Origin: Lutibacter oricola
GTDB taxonomy: Bacteria > Bacteroidota > Bacteroidia > Flavobacteriales > Flavobacteriaceae
Assembly: GCF_900106565.1 (NCBI RefSeq)
Contig: NZ_FNNJ01000001.1
Coordinates: forward strand, 1-64,000
Length of the DNA: 64,000 nucleotides
Reading direction: 5' to 3'
The stretch's first letter is position 1. Each line of letters opens with the position of its first letter. A program made the position numbers and the translations under genes. Of the stretch, positions 38,223-46,479 are shown one piece after another. The notes beneath the pieces were generated by a model, which worked only from the letters and a program-made list of their open reading frames with translations, had not been told where the DNA came from and did no database searches.

Positions 38223-38832
38223 CTTTTTTATCTTTTTTATTATCTGATTCTTTTAAATATTTACTTAACCAACTTGGTACAGTTTCTTGATGTTCTTTGT
38301 CTATTTTACCGTAATATTTTACTGAAGATAAACTGTGTATGCTTCCGTGAGGAACTTCTTGATGACAAGTCCAGCATTTTTTTTCTGTTCTGCTAGATAT
38401 ATGATCTTCTACTTGAGAAGCCAATTTAGCATCAGTAACTTGATCTCCGTGACAACGAATACAGTTGCTTTGAACAACTTCGTTACCAGCTTCTTTCATT
38501 CTAATTACCTCAGGTTCTCCACGAGTTAAAAACACAGATGCATGGTACATACCATCTTTTGCTTTAAATGCGTACTTTTTAAATACATTATCATGTGGTA
38601 CGTGACAATCATTACAAGTAGCCCACTCTCGGTGAGAACTATTTTGCCATGTTGTGTACTGTGGTGTCATTACGTGGCAGTTTGCGCACGTTTTAGGATC
38701 GTCCGATAAATAAGATATCGCTTTTGACTCAACAAGTGCATACATAGTAAGACCTGTTATGGCTCCCAATAATATAATTACTGGAAGTCTCCATTCTTTG
38801 GGTGGAATTAATATTTTAAATAGTCTTTTCAT
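38215..38832 (-). CDS. nrfH: NrfH cytochrome c quinol dehydrogenase
   Basis: 205 residues. One N-terminal TM helix (VIILLGAITGLTMYALVES), then four heme motifs: CANCH, CNDCH, CIRCH and CWTCH, as in NrfH/NapC. The Met in CANCHVM is the unusual heme-1 ligand position known in NrfH. It oxidises menaquinol and passes electrons to NrfA. First gene of the operon; two perfect palindromes lie 90-135 bases upstream. A Lys/Asp-rich tail (ESDNKKDKKDE) is an unremarkable extension. Confidence 0.95.
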   Translation of the reverse strand: MKRLFKILIPPKEWRLPVIILLGAITGLTMYALVESKAISYLSDDPKTCANCHVMTPQYTTWQNSSHREWATCNDCHVPHDNVFKKYAFKAKDGMYHASVFLTRGEPEVIRMKEAGNEVVQSNCIRCHGDQVTDAKLASQVEDHISSRTEKKCWTCHQEVPHGSIHSLSSVKYYGKIDKEHQETVPSWLSKYLKESDNKKDKKDE

Positions 38833-38922
38833 TGTTAGACTCTTAGTTTTAAGAAAAGATATTAAGATTTCTTTATCTTTTATTTTACAAATACAAAATT
38901 GAAGCTTTTTTTAAACTCTACC

Positions 38923-38938
38923 TATGACAATTGTCATA
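38923..38938 (-). promoter_or_regulatory. Palindromic operator upstream of nrfHA (proximal)
   Basis: TATGACAATTGTCATA, a perfect 16-bp palindrome, 91 bases upstream of the nrfH ATG. Shares the ACAATTGT core with the second site 28 bp away. Binding protein unknown; a Crp/Fnr-family or nitrite/NO-sensing regulator is plausible. Confidence 0.6.
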
Positions 38939-38949
38939 AATGTTACATT

Positions 38950-38967
38950 TATTAACAATTGTTAATA
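38950..38967 (-). promoter_or_regulatory. Palindromic operator upstream of nrfHA (distal)
   Basis: TATTAACAATTGTTAATA, a perfect 18-bp palindrome with the same ACAATTGT core as the proximal site. Confidence 0.6.
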
Positions 38968-39038
38968 TCGTATTAAATTTAAGCAATCAACTCGTTAAAT
39001 TTCAATAAATTAACCTTTTTATTTAAAATAATTTAAAC

Positions 39039-40076
39039 CTACGGAGCCGGATTAGGCTGTAATTCTTGAATATTATCTATTTCTATAAGGGTATCTTCCG
39101 AAAGTTCCACGTGGATACTTGAAATATTCTCTTTTAACTGCTCTATAGTAGTGGCTCCTATTATATTACCAGTTAAAAATGGCTGTTGATTAACAAAAGC
39201 TAACGAAAGTTGAGTTAACGATAGATTTAATTCTTGTGCAAGCGCAGCATATTTTTGAACTAAAAAAGTACTTTGTTTACTACTATACCTACTATATTGT
39301 GGAAATAACTTAATTCGCGAATTTTCTGGTAATCTTCCGTTTAAATACTTACCTGATAACACACCAAAAGCCAAAGGAGAATAAGCCATTAAACCTACTT
39401 TTTCTCGCATAGAAACTTCAGCCAAATTAATTTCAAACAATCTATTTAATAATGAATACGGATTTTGAATAGTTTTACAGCGTGTTAAACTGTTTTGTGT
39501 ACTTTCTGATATATGTTTCATAACACCCCAAGAACTCTCGTTAGAAACTCCGTAATGGCGTATTTTACCTTCTTTAACCAAACCATCTAACGTTTCAATA
39601 ACTTCTTTAATATTATCTTCCCATTGTTCGTTTTGATTATGCTTATAATTACGATTTCCAAACATTGGTACATTTCTATCTGGCCAGTGCAATTGATACA
39701 CATCAACATAATCGGTTTGTAAACGTTTTAAACTATTATTTAAAGCATCTAAAATTGCTGCTTTTGAAAACCCTAAATTATCTCTTAAATAATGAAAATT
39801 TGGACTGGGACCAGCTACCTTAGTTGCTACCACTAAATTTTCCCGCTTTTGATCCTTCAACCAAGTACCAATAAGTTTTTCTGAATTTCCTTGTGTTTCT
39901 TTTCTAGCAGGAACCGAATACATTTCAGCAGTATCTATAAAATTAACACCTTGCTCTACTGCGTAATTTAATTGCTCATGAGCTTCTTGTTCACTATTTT
40001 GCTGACCAAAGGTCATAGTTCCCAAACATATTTTACTAACTTTTATATTGGTATTCGGAATGTTAGAATATTTCAT
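39039..40076 (-). CDS. Tas-like NADP-dependent aldo/keto reductase
   Basis: 345 residues. TIM-barrel AKR with the catalytic tetrad regions: FIDTAEMY (Asp and Tyr), VVATKVAG (Lys) and VYQLHWPDR (His). The IGATTIEQLKENI segment near the C-terminus binds the cofactor phosphate. The Tas subgroup signature VPARKETQGNSEKLIG is present. Substrate unknown; probably reduces aldehydes or ketones. Monocistronic, ending 206 bases before nrfH on the same strand. Confidence 0.88.
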   Translation of the reverse strand: MKYSNIPNTNIKVSKICLGTMTFGQQNSEQEAHEQLNYAVEQGVNFIDTAEMYSVPARKETQGNSEKLIGTWLKDQKRENLVVATKVAGPSPNFHYLRDNLGFSKAAILDALNNSLKRLQTDYVDVYQLHWPDRNVPMFGNRNYKHNQNEQWEDNIKEVIETLDGLVKEGKIRHYGVSNESSWGVMKHISESTQNSLTRCKTIQNPYSLLNRLFEINLAEVSMREKVGLMAYSPLAFGVLSGKYLNGRLPENSRIKLFPQYSRYSSKQSTFLVQKYAALAQELNLSLTQLSLAFVNQQPFLTGNIIGATTIEQLKENISSIHVELSEDTLIEIDNIQELQPNPAP

Positions 40077-40114
40077 TATTAGATTTCTTTAGTTTCAATT
40101 TTTTATTAGGACAA

Positions 40115-40151
40115 AAAAACCATTTTCTAAATTTAATAGAAAATGGTTTTT
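40115..40151 (-). terminator. Intrinsic terminator of pgk
   Basis: 15-bp perfect stem AAAAACCATTTTCTA (40115-40129) and TAGAAAATGGTTTTT (40137-40151) with a 7-base loop and a T tract on the minus strand. Confidence 0.8.
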
Positions 40152-40160
40152 AAATATGAT

Positions 40161-40238
40161 GAGATGCTGAAATCGAAGATTCACGAATTCCTTATTATGA
40201 AATAAGAAAGAGGGTGAGTAAACAAGTTCAGCATAACG
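40161..40238. repeat. GCTGAA...TTCAGC-family repeat
   Basis: GAGATGCTGAAATCGAAGAT at the left and AACAAGTTCAGCATAACG at the right, an inverted pair (ATGCTGAA/TTCAGCAT), between pgk and its terminator. Confidence 0.55.
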
Positions 40239-40243
40239 TTTAA

Positions 40244-41431
40244 TTATTTTAAGATAGCTTCGATGCCTGGTAATGTTTTACCTTCTAAGCTTTCTAACAT
40301 TGCTCCACCACCTGTAGAAACATAACTTACCTTATCTGCAAAGCCAAATTGTTTTACAGCAGCAACAGAATCTCCACCACCAACAAGTGAGAATGTTCCG
40401 TTTTTAGTTGCATTTGCAATTGAATTACCTAAAGCTATTGTACCGTTAGCAAAAGCTTCCATTTCAAACACACCTAATGGTCCGTTCCAAAGAATAGTTT
40501 TAGATTCGTTTACAACTTTGTCAAACATTTCTCTAGTTTTTGGTCCAGCATCTACACCTTCCCAACCATCAGGAATATCGTAAATATCACAAACCTGAGT
40601 ATTTGCATCATTACTAAAATCATCTGCAGCAATAACATCTACAGGAATATGAACCTGAACTCCTTTTTCTTTTGCTTGTTTTAAAATATCTAAGGCTAAC
40701 TCTTGCTTGTCATCTTCACAAATAGACATTCCAATTTTTCCACCTTGTGCTTTAATAAAAGTAAAGCTCATTCCACCACCAATAATTAAGTGGTCTACTT
40801 TATCTAAAATATTTTCAATTACTGTAATTTTTGAAGAAACTTTAGCTCCTCCTAAAATTGCTAATACAGGTTTTTCACCTTCTTCTAATATCTTTTTTAA
40901 GCTTACAATTTCTTGTGCTAATAAAGCTCCAAAACATTTATTTTCTGGAAAAAATTGTGCAACTATTGTTGTTGAAGCGTGTGCTCTGTGCGCAGTTCCA
41001 AATGCATCATTTACATAAACATCTCCTAACTTAGAAAGTTGTTCAGCAAAAGCTACATCTCCAGCTTTTTCTTCACCATGAAAACGTAAATTTTCTAATA
41101 ATAAAACTTCACCAGCTTGTAAATTCGCAGCTGCTTCTTCAGCTTCTGCACCAACACAATTAGCAACAAACTTTACTGATACTCCAATAATTTCTGATAC
41201 TTTTTCTGCAATATGTTTTAAAGAGAATTTATCTTCAGCTCCCTTTGGACGTCCTAAGTGTGACATTAAAACAGCAGCTCCACCATCTTCTAAAATTTTA
41301 ATAATTGTAGGTTTCGCAGCTTGTATTCTAGTTGCGTCTGTTACATTAAAATTTTCATCTAATGGTACGTTAAAATCTACTCTAATTAAGGCTTTTTTAC
41401 CTTCAAAATTAATGTCTTGTATTGTTTTCAT
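40244..41431 (-). CDS. pgk: Phosphoglycerate kinase
   Basis: 395 residues, normal length. Motifs: RVDFNVPLD near the N-terminus, [47 protein letters not shown] and the nucleotide-binding [13 protein letters not shown]. Converts 1,3-bisphosphoglycerate and ADP to 3-phosphoglycerate and ATP in glycolysis/gluconeogenesis. Monocistronic: own -7 box and own terminator. Confidence 0.97.
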   Translation of the reverse strand: MKTIQDINFEGKKALIRVDFNVPLDENFNVTDATRIQAAKPTIIKILEDGGAAVLMSHLGRPKGAEDKFSLKHIAEKVSEIIGVSVKFVANCVGAEAEEAAANLQAGEVLLLENLRFHGEEKAGDVAFAEQLSKLGDVYVNDAFGTAHRAHASTTIVAQFFPENKCFGALLAQEIVSLKKILEEGEKPVLAILGGAKVSSKITVIENILDKVDHLIIGGGMSFTFIKAQGGKIGMSICEDDKQELALDILKQAKEKGVQVHIPVDVIAADDFSNDANTQVCDIYDIPDGWEGVDAGPKTREMFDKVVNESKTILWNGPLGVFEMEAFANGTIALGNSIANATKNGTFSLVGGGDSVAAVKQFGFADKVSYVSTGGGAMLESLEGKTLPGIEAILK

Positions 41432-41450
41432 TATTTATAAATTTGTATTA

Positions 41451-41458
41451 CAAATATA
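41451..41458 (-). promoter_or_regulatory. -7 promoter box of pgk
   Basis: TATATTTG on the minus strand, 19 bases before the ATG, fits TAnnTTTG. No well-placed -33 TTG. Confidence 0.45.
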
Positions 41459-41552
41459 AATTAAATTAATTTAGGTAATTAAGTTTTTTACGAAAGCGAT
41501 TTCAATTCAGTTACAGGTTGTTAGTTTTAAGCAGTAAAAAAATTAAAAGCTA

Positions 41553-41885
41553 CTAAATAGTAATTAGTTTAGCTTCTTTTTTAATAAGACCTGTTAATTT
41601 ACTCATATATTTTACTGTAATTCCTAAATCTTTTAGTGTTGATGAAATTTTCATTTTATCTGCACAGGCTTTACAAGCTTCAACGGTAACTCCTACTTCC
41701 ATTAATTTTTGAAGTTCCTTTTGAACTTCTTCATCTGCTCCAGATAATCTTGTTGAACCACCCCAAATAATAATATTAACAGCATCCCACCATCCACTTT
41801 TTATAGAATTTTTGGAATACATTGCTACCATATTCATAAAAGTATCTTTATCGTTACTTGTCCAAAGAATGTTTAATTGTTCCAT
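41553..41885 (-). CDS. DsrE-family protein
   Basis: 110 residues. DsrE/DsrF-like fold: LNILWTSNDKDTFMNMVAMY, VNIIIWGGSTRLS and VTVEACKACADKM with the conserved Cys region, then a hydrophobic C-terminus. Family members bind or relay sulfur or act as small regulatory subunits; the two cysteines (CKAC) could be redox-active. Last gene of a four-gene run (membrane protein, TfoX-like, 61-residue protein, DsrE), 6 bases after the small-protein stop. Function unproven. Confidence 0.8.
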   Translation of the reverse strand: MEQLNILWTSNDKDTFMNMVAMYSKNSIKSGWWDAVNIIIWGGSTRLSGADEEVQKELQKLMEVGVTVEACKACADKMKISSTLKDLGITVKYMSKLTGLIKKEAKLITI

Positions 41886-41891
41886 TTTTTA

Positions 41892-42077
41892 TTAACTGTT
41901 TTTAAGATTATATTTTAATTTCAACTTGTTTTTAGCATCATTATCTAAAGACTTTAAATATGCTTTCCATCCTGGACAAAAGTTAATATGCCATCGCCAA
42001 AATTTTCCAACAAATGAATTTGGTTTTTCATCGTACTTTGCTCGTAGTTTACACTCGTTACACATATGTTTTTTCAT
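41892..42077 (-). CDS. Small conserved Cys/Trp-rich protein, function unknown
   Basis: 61 residues: an N-terminal CNEC pair, then FVGKFWRWHINFCPGWKAYL with a third Cys and four aromatic residues, and a charged tail. The Cys/His set could bind a metal. Its size, spacing (6 and 15 bases to its neighbours) and sequence composition suggest a real gene; I believe similar small proteins occur in other Bacteroidota but cannot check. Confidence 0.7.
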   Translation of the reverse strand: MKKHMCNECKLRAKYDEKPNSFVGKFWRWHINFCPGWKAYLKSLDNDAKNKLKLKYNLKNS

Positions 42078-42092
42078 CTTCTTTATTTTTAA

Positions 42093-42422
42093 TTATAAAT
42101 TTCTCTTTTTTTGAATTTCAAAAGCTTCTTTTGACCAATCTTTAAACAAATCAGCATCTTCTAAAACTTCAGAAGGTAGGCTGTAAAAAGATACTACCAC
42201 TGCATTATTTTTAAATAGTTTTAATTGAACTGAGCCAGCTTTTATAAACTTCTTTTCAGTAAAATCATCAACTTTTAGATAAACTTCATCATTCATAAGC
42301 ATTGCAAAAGCCAACTCCTCTTGATACAATGCTACTCCACCAAACATTTTTTTGATGTTTACAGTTCCCCAACCGGACAATTGATCAAGAACAAATTGTA
42401 AAAAATCGTTTGAAACTGCCAT
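42093..42422 (-). CDS. TfoX/Sxy N-terminal domain protein
   Basis: 109 residues from ATG 42422 (MAVSNDFLQFVLDQLSGWG), preferred to the upstream ATG at 42461 that overlaps the preceding gene. Motifs KKMFGGVALYQEELAFAML and YLKVDDFTEKKF are the TfoX-N signature. The family is named after competence regulators, but stand-alone versions in Bacteroidota have no proven role. It starts 1 base after the membrane protein stop codon. Confidence 0.85.
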   Translation of the reverse strand: MAVSNDFLQFVLDQLSGWGTVNIKKMFGGVALYQEELAFAMLMNDEVYLKVDDFTEKKFIKAGSVQLKLFKNNAVVVSFYSLPSEVLEDADLFKDWSKEAFEIQKKRNL

Positions 42423-42423
42423 A

Positions 42424-42864
42424 TTAATTTTTTGAATACAATTTTGAAGCAATCCAAGCACCTATTACCAATTCTAACCAAGCAATTGGAAAAAGAATAA
42501 ATGCAGTGCTCCACTCTCCAAGACCAGAGTTTACTGTTGCTATCCAAAAAATACCAATGGTTGCAAAAGCAGTTGTGGTTCCTGAAATAAAAACTGCTTT
42601 AAAATTGTTACCAAATGCTATCGAACACAGCCAAAATATAAACACCAAAACACCTGTTAACAAGAAATCCCATCCTCCCCAAATTAAAGCGTGACTCATT
42701 TCGGCTTGATCTAAACCAATAATCTGTAGTTTTCCTTCAAAAAAGGCTGACATTCTAGGAAAAGCAACAAAATACGCTCTTGCTACTTCTGCAATATGAA
42801 TCCAAATACTTGTTATTAATGTAATAATTACAAATTGTTTAAGATTAAATTTTTGTACTTCCAT
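42424..42864 (-). CDS. Small four-helix membrane protein
   Basis: 146 residues, four hydrophobic segments (FVIITLITSIWIHIAEVARA, IWGGWDFLLTGVLVFIFWLC, FISGTTTAFATIGIFWIATV, AFILFPIAWLELVIGAWIA). No domain recognised. It starts 73 bases after the Crp-family regulator gene on the same strand, so it probably heads the small operon that regulator may control. Confidence 0.75.
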   Translation of the reverse strand: MEVQKFNLKQFVIITLITSIWIHIAEVARAYFVAFPRMSAFFEGKLQIIGLDQAEMSHALIWGGWDFLLTGVLVFIFWLCSIAFGNNFKAVFISGTTTAFATIGIFWIATVNSGLGEWSTAFILFPIAWLELVIGAWIASKLYSKN

Positions 42865-42937
42865 ACTATTATTTTTATTGTATGAAACAAAATTAAATCT
42901 TACTCAGGTTTTAACTCGTTGATATTTATCAAGAAAA

Positions 42938-43510
42938 TTAAGAAGTTGAAATTTCTTTTCGAATTCGGCTTAAATGTTCAGGAGAAATTCCAATATATGA
43001 CGCTATTTGATGTTGTGGAATTCGGGAAATTATATGCTTGTTATTCTTCACAAGATTTAAATAACGTTCTTTTGGCGATTTTATAATGAAATTCATCCGT
43101 TCATTTTCGGTTTTAATATAATTCATTTTAAACATATGAAAACTCATTCTGTGAAAACCAATAACTTCAGATTGTAAAAATTCTAAAGCTTCTATAGTCA
43201 TTTCAATTGCTCGAATAGTATCTAATGCTTTAATATTTAACGTTCCTTTTTTGTTCAATAAAAAATTCACATAATCGTAAGTATGATCGTTTTCAAAATA
43301 AAAATTAGTAGAAATTTCCTTTCCATTAACCACCACAAAACCTCTTGCACAGCCTTCTAAAATAATCCTAATTACATTACATTTATCGCCTTCCTTCTGA
43401 AGAAAACTTCCCTTTTTATAAATAACTTCTTCAAAACCGGAAAGAAACAAATCTGCATCATCATTGTTCATTCCTAATTTAGAAATTAAATAATCTTTAT
43501 AAACATTCAT
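42938..43510 (-). CDS. Crp/Fnr-family transcriptional regulator
   Basis: 190 residues from ATG 43510 (MNVYKDYLISKLGMN); an in-frame ATG five codons earlier is possible. A cyclic-nucleotide-binding-like beta roll (KKGSFLQKEGDKCNVIRIIL, then CARGFVVVNGKEI) is followed by a C-terminal helix-turn-helix (PQHQIASYIGISPEHLSRIR). No [4Fe-4S] cysteines of the Fnr type. Likely a regulator of the four-gene cluster just downstream; effector unknown. Such regulators are common in flavobacteria next to small stress or transport genes. Confidence 0.88.
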   Translation of the reverse strand: MNVYKDYLISKLGMNNDDADLFLSGFEEVIYKKGSFLQKEGDKCNVIRIILEGCARGFVVVNGKEISTNFYFENDHTYDYVNFLLNKKGTLNIKALDTIRAIEMTIEALEFLQSEVIGFHRMSFHMFKMNYIKTENERMNFIIKSPKERYLNLVKNNKHIISRIPQHQIASYIGISPEHLSRIRKEISTS

Positions 43511-43609
43511 AGAATAAAAATACAAATAAGTCTATCAAATTAACGCTACCTGTTTAAAAGTTTCAGACTTAACAAAAATACCTTACTTTCGTTGTAGTAA
43601 CCAGAAAAT

Positions 43610-43625
43610 AGTTTCACGTGAAATT
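43610..43625. promoter_or_regulatory. parS-like centromere site overlapping the holB start
   Basis: AGTTTCACGTGAAATT matches the general parS sequence TGTTTCACGTGAAACA at 13 of 16 positions, with the 12-bp TTTCACGTGAAA core perfect. It contains the GTG start codon of holB. Confidence 0.5.
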
Positions 43626-44754
43626 TAAAGACGTTTTAGGACACGAACATTTAAAAAACCACTTAATTAAAAGTACCGATAATGGTAGAATTTCTCACGC
43701 ACAATTATTTGTTGGAAAAGAGGGTTCAGGTACTTTACCAATGGCAATTGCTTACGCACAATATATTTTATGCAGCAGTAGCGATAATAAAGAAAATTGT
43801 GAAATTAAATGCGAAAAATTAATGCATCCTGATTTACATTTTGCATTTCCAACAGCTATAAATGACACTGTAAAAAAACACCCAGTTAGTAATTTATTTT
43901 TAGAAGACTGGAGAACATTTATAACTGAAAACCCATACCGTAATTTATTTGAATGGTTGCAATTTCTTGGTATAGAAAACAAGCAAGGTCAAATGGGTGT
44001 AGATGAAGCAGAAGAAATTGTGAAATCGTTACGCTTAAAAAGCTATGAAGGTGGTTACAAAGTAATGATTATTTGGATGGCTGAAAAACTAAACACTTCT
44101 GCTTCAAACAAATTACTTAAACTTATTGAAGAACCACCAGAAAAAACGGTTTTTATATTAATTGCCGAGAGTGAAGAACAAATAATTTCTACCATAAAAT
44201 CACGTTGTCAAATATTAAATTTTTCTTTACTTTCTGAAGCAGATATTACAAAAGGTTTAATTGAACGTGAAGGAACTGACACTCCTATTGCTGAGCAAAT
44301 TGCCAGCCAAGCAAATGGTAGCTTTAATAAAGCATTACATTTATTACATAACGACAATGCTGATGAACAGTTTGAAGAATGGTTTACAACTTGGGTTAGA
44401 GCAGCCTTTAAAGCAAAAGGAAACGCAGCAGTAATTCAACAATTAATTGGTTGGAGCGAAACCATTGCTAAAAGCGGTAGAGAAACACAAAAACGTTTTT
44501 TAAACTATTGCTTACAGTTTTTTAGACAAGCTATGCTTCTAAATTATAATGCAGAAGAACTAGTTTATTTGCAACCAAAAACAAACTTTCAATTAGAAAA
44601 ATTTGCGCCTTTTATACATAGTGGAAATATTTTAGACATTAATAAAGAATTAAACGATGCCATTTACCATATTGAACGTAACGGTAACGCTAAAATAATT
44701 CTACTAGATTTATCTATAAAATTAACAAGGTTGTTACACGCTAAAGAAGCTTAA
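43618..44754 (+). CDS. holB: DNA polymerase III delta' subunit
   Basis: 378 residues. It starts at GTG 43618 because an in-frame TAG lies three codons upstream and the product begins KFKDVLGHEHLKNHL, the family N-terminus. AAA+ clamp-loader fold: AQLFVGKEGSGTLPMAIAYA (P-loop region, degenerate as usual for delta'), the SNKLLKLIEEPPEKTVFILI sensor segment and IKSRCQ (arginine finger-like SRC motif). It loads the beta sliding clamp. The start codon lies inside a parS-like palindrome. Its stop is 1 base from the next ATG. Confidence 0.93.
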   Translation: MKFKDVLGHEHLKNHLIKSTDNGRISHAQLFVGKEGSGTLPMAIAYAQYILCSSSDNKENCEIKCEKLMHPDLHFAFPTAINDTVKKHPVSNLFLEDWRTFITENPYRNLFEWLQFLGIENKQGQMGVDEAEEIVKSLRLKSYEGGYKVMIIWMAEKLNTSASNKLLKLIEEPPEKTVFILIAESEEQIISTIKSRCQILNFSLLSEADITKGLIEREGTDTPIAEQIASQANGSFNKALHLLHNDNADEQFEEWFTTWVRAAFKAKGNAAVIQQLIGWSETIAKSGRETQKRFLNYCLQFFRQAMLLNYNAEELVYLQPKTNFQLEKFAPFIHSGNILDINKELNDAIYHIERNGNAKIILLDLSIKLTRLLHAKEA

Positions 44755-44755
44755 T

Positions 44756-45151
44756 ATGTCTTTATTCAATCAAAATTCAGCACAAATACTTCTTACAGTT
44801 TTTTTTATTATTACTTACTTTGTTTCTGTAGTTGAAAAACTAGTAGATTGGAAAGGTACAGTTGCTTATTATAAAGATCATTTTAAAAACACATTTTTAT
44901 TAAAATTAATTCCTGTATTATTAATTAAAGTTGTTGTTATTGAAATAGTTACACTGTTATTTCTATTTATAGGTATTTATTTTTTGCTAAGCAATGGCGA
45001 TTTTGAACTAGCTAAAACCGGATTAATTTTTTCGGCTATTACACTACTTGTTTTTTTACTTGGACAACGAATTGCAAAAGACTATCCTGGCGCAATGAAT
45101 ATAACTGTTTACTTTATTTTAAACATAATTGGCATCTATTTATTAACTTAA
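44756..45151 (+). CDS. DoxX-like four-helix membrane protein
   Basis: 131 residues with four TM helices (ILLTVFFIITYFVSVVEKL, LKLIPVLLIKVVVIEIVTLL, LIFSAITLLVFLLGQ, ITVYFILNIIGIYLL). The VEKLVDWKGTVAYYKDHF loop is DoxX-like. No enzyme motif. Translationally coupled to holB (1-base gap). Function unknown. Confidence 0.75.
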   Translation: MSLFNQNSAQILLTVFFIITYFVSVVEKLVDWKGTVAYYKDHFKNTFLLKLIPVLLIKVVVIEIVTLLFLFIGIYFLLSNGDFELAKTGLIFSAITLLVFLLGQRIAKDYPGAMNITVYFILNIIGIYLLT

Positions 45152-45161
45152 CAATTTGACT

Positions 45162-45689
45162 ATGAAACTATTAGGTATTGGTTCACGAATTAAACACAAC
45201 AAATTTGGATTAGGAGTTGTAACTAACGTAACCTCAAAACATTACTGGGTAACTTTTATTGAAAACGGATTAGAAACTATTGAAATTAACAGTGAATTTG
45301 AAGTAATTGAAGGCGTAGAAGACGAAGTAGATTCAGTTAGTTTTTATGAAGTTGAAACCATTTTAAAAAATATGCTAAAAAAATGGTCTGATGTTTCTGA
45401 AATTATCCCAATTGCAGACCGCTATAAAGGTGGAAAACTAATTTTAGAACCTAAAGACACCAATTTAGCAAGTAAAGAAATTCCTATCGATACATTTTTT
45501 CATAAAATTGTAATGGTTCGTGATCGTATTAGAGTAATGGAACAAAAAATAAACTCTAGTAAGCAATTAGACGATCAAGAAAAGATAGATTTACAACAAT
45601 ATATATCTAGAATTTACGGAAGTTTAACCACTTTTAACGTTCTTTTTAAAATTAAAGAGCATCACTTCTCTGGACAAAAACTTAAATAA
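45162..45689 (+). CDS. Conserved hypothetical protein
   Basis: 175 residues from ATG 45162, two codons after a TTG that also opens the frame. The N-terminus (GIGSRIKHNKFGLGVVTNVT) resembles the small CarD/SH3-like segment seen in nucleic-acid-binding proteins (a basic loop then beta strands). The rest is helical and acidic. Last gene of the holB run, with a strong terminator 2 bases after the stop. The nucleic-acid-binding idea is an inference from the N-terminus. Confidence 0.7.
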   Translation: MKLLGIGSRIKHNKFGLGVVTNVTSKHYWVTFIENGLETIEINSEFEVIEGVEDEVDSVSFYEVETILKNMLKKWSDVSEIIPIADRYKGGKLILEPKDTNLASKEIPIDTFFHKIVMVRDRIRVMEQKINSSKQLDDQEKIDLQQYISRIYGSLTTFNVLFKIKEHHFSGQKLK

Positions 45690-45690
45690 T

Positions 45691-45724
45691 AAAAAAGCCT
45701 TTAACGAAAGTTAAAGGCTTTTTT
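45691..45724. terminator. Bidirectional intrinsic terminator
   Basis: Perfect 15-bp stem AAAAAAGCCTTTAAC / GTTAAAGGCTTTTTT with a GAAA tetraloop between the convergent holB run and the OmpH-like gene. Confidence 0.9.
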
Positions 45725-45744
45725 TATGTGTTATAAATAGTCAA

Positions 45745-46254
45745 CTATTCCTTAGCGAAATCGTCGTTTAATACTTTTAATATTTCATCTGTAATATTAA
45801 GTTTATCATCGCCATACATAACAGTACCTTGACCTGATGTACCTAAAACTAAATGTAATCCTTTTTCTTTTGCGTAATTAGTAACAAAACTATCAACTCT
45901 TTTTGTAATTTCTTCACTACGCTCTTGGTTTTCTTTTTGAAGAATTTGAGCAGCTTCTTGTTGTTTAGCTTGTAACATTTGGTTTTCTTGTTGTAAAGCT
46001 TGTTCAGCTTGTGCTCTTTTAGAAGCAGACATTCTTTGCGCCTCTTTATAATAAGCTTGAACTTTAGCCTGAAAAGGAGCTCCTAAACTATCTAACTCTT
46101 TTGCCATTGTTTCTTGTTTAGCTTTTAAAGTTTCTTCTAAAACTTTTGTTGCTTCATAATCTTTCATTAAATCTTCAACATCTATATAAGCAATTTTTGT
46201 TTGATTACATGAAGCTAAAACTAAAGCAAAAGCTAATACTACTAATTTTTTCAT
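45745..46254 (-). CDS. OmpH/Skp-like periplasmic chaperone (lipoprotein)
   Basis: 169 residues. Lipoprotein signal with lipobox LASC (MKKLVVLAFALVLASCNQTK). A long Ala/Gln/Glu-rich coiled coil (residues about 40-125, KRAQAEQALQQENQMLQAKQ) forms the Skp tentacles; flanking beta segments are IAYIDVEDLMKDY and GLHLVLGTSGQGTVMYGD. Skp-like proteins hold unfolded outer-membrane proteins in the periplasm. Monocistronic; lipid anchoring is inferred from the lipobox. Confidence 0.85.
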   Translation of the reverse strand: MKKLVVLAFALVLASCNQTKIAYIDVEDLMKDYEATKVLEETLKAKQETMAKELDSLGAPFQAKVQAYYKEAQRMSASKRAQAEQALQQENQMLQAKQQEAAQILQKENQERSEEITKRVDSFVTNYAKEKGLHLVLGTSGQGTVMYGDDKLNITDEILKVLNDDFAKE

Positions 46255-46479
46255 TTTTTACCTTTTTTGATTTGCTAATTAAAATAGCTGCGAATATAAA
46301 ACAATAAAGCCTATTTATTAACCTAAAAACTCAGTATTAAAAATATTTATAGTTAACTATTATTTTATAAGATATTTTTATTGAAATCAACCTTAAATAA
46401 AGCGTTTTAAGCCACTTTTAGAAATTACTAAGGTTATCTAGCGTTATAACTAAAAACAAAAGAATACGTCTTTTTAAAA

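Noticed and set aside
39103-39118. Fourth parS-like site AGTTCCACGTGGATAC
   Set aside because: Only 12 of 16 positions match, and it lies inside the aldo/keto reductase coding sequence, where codons explain it.
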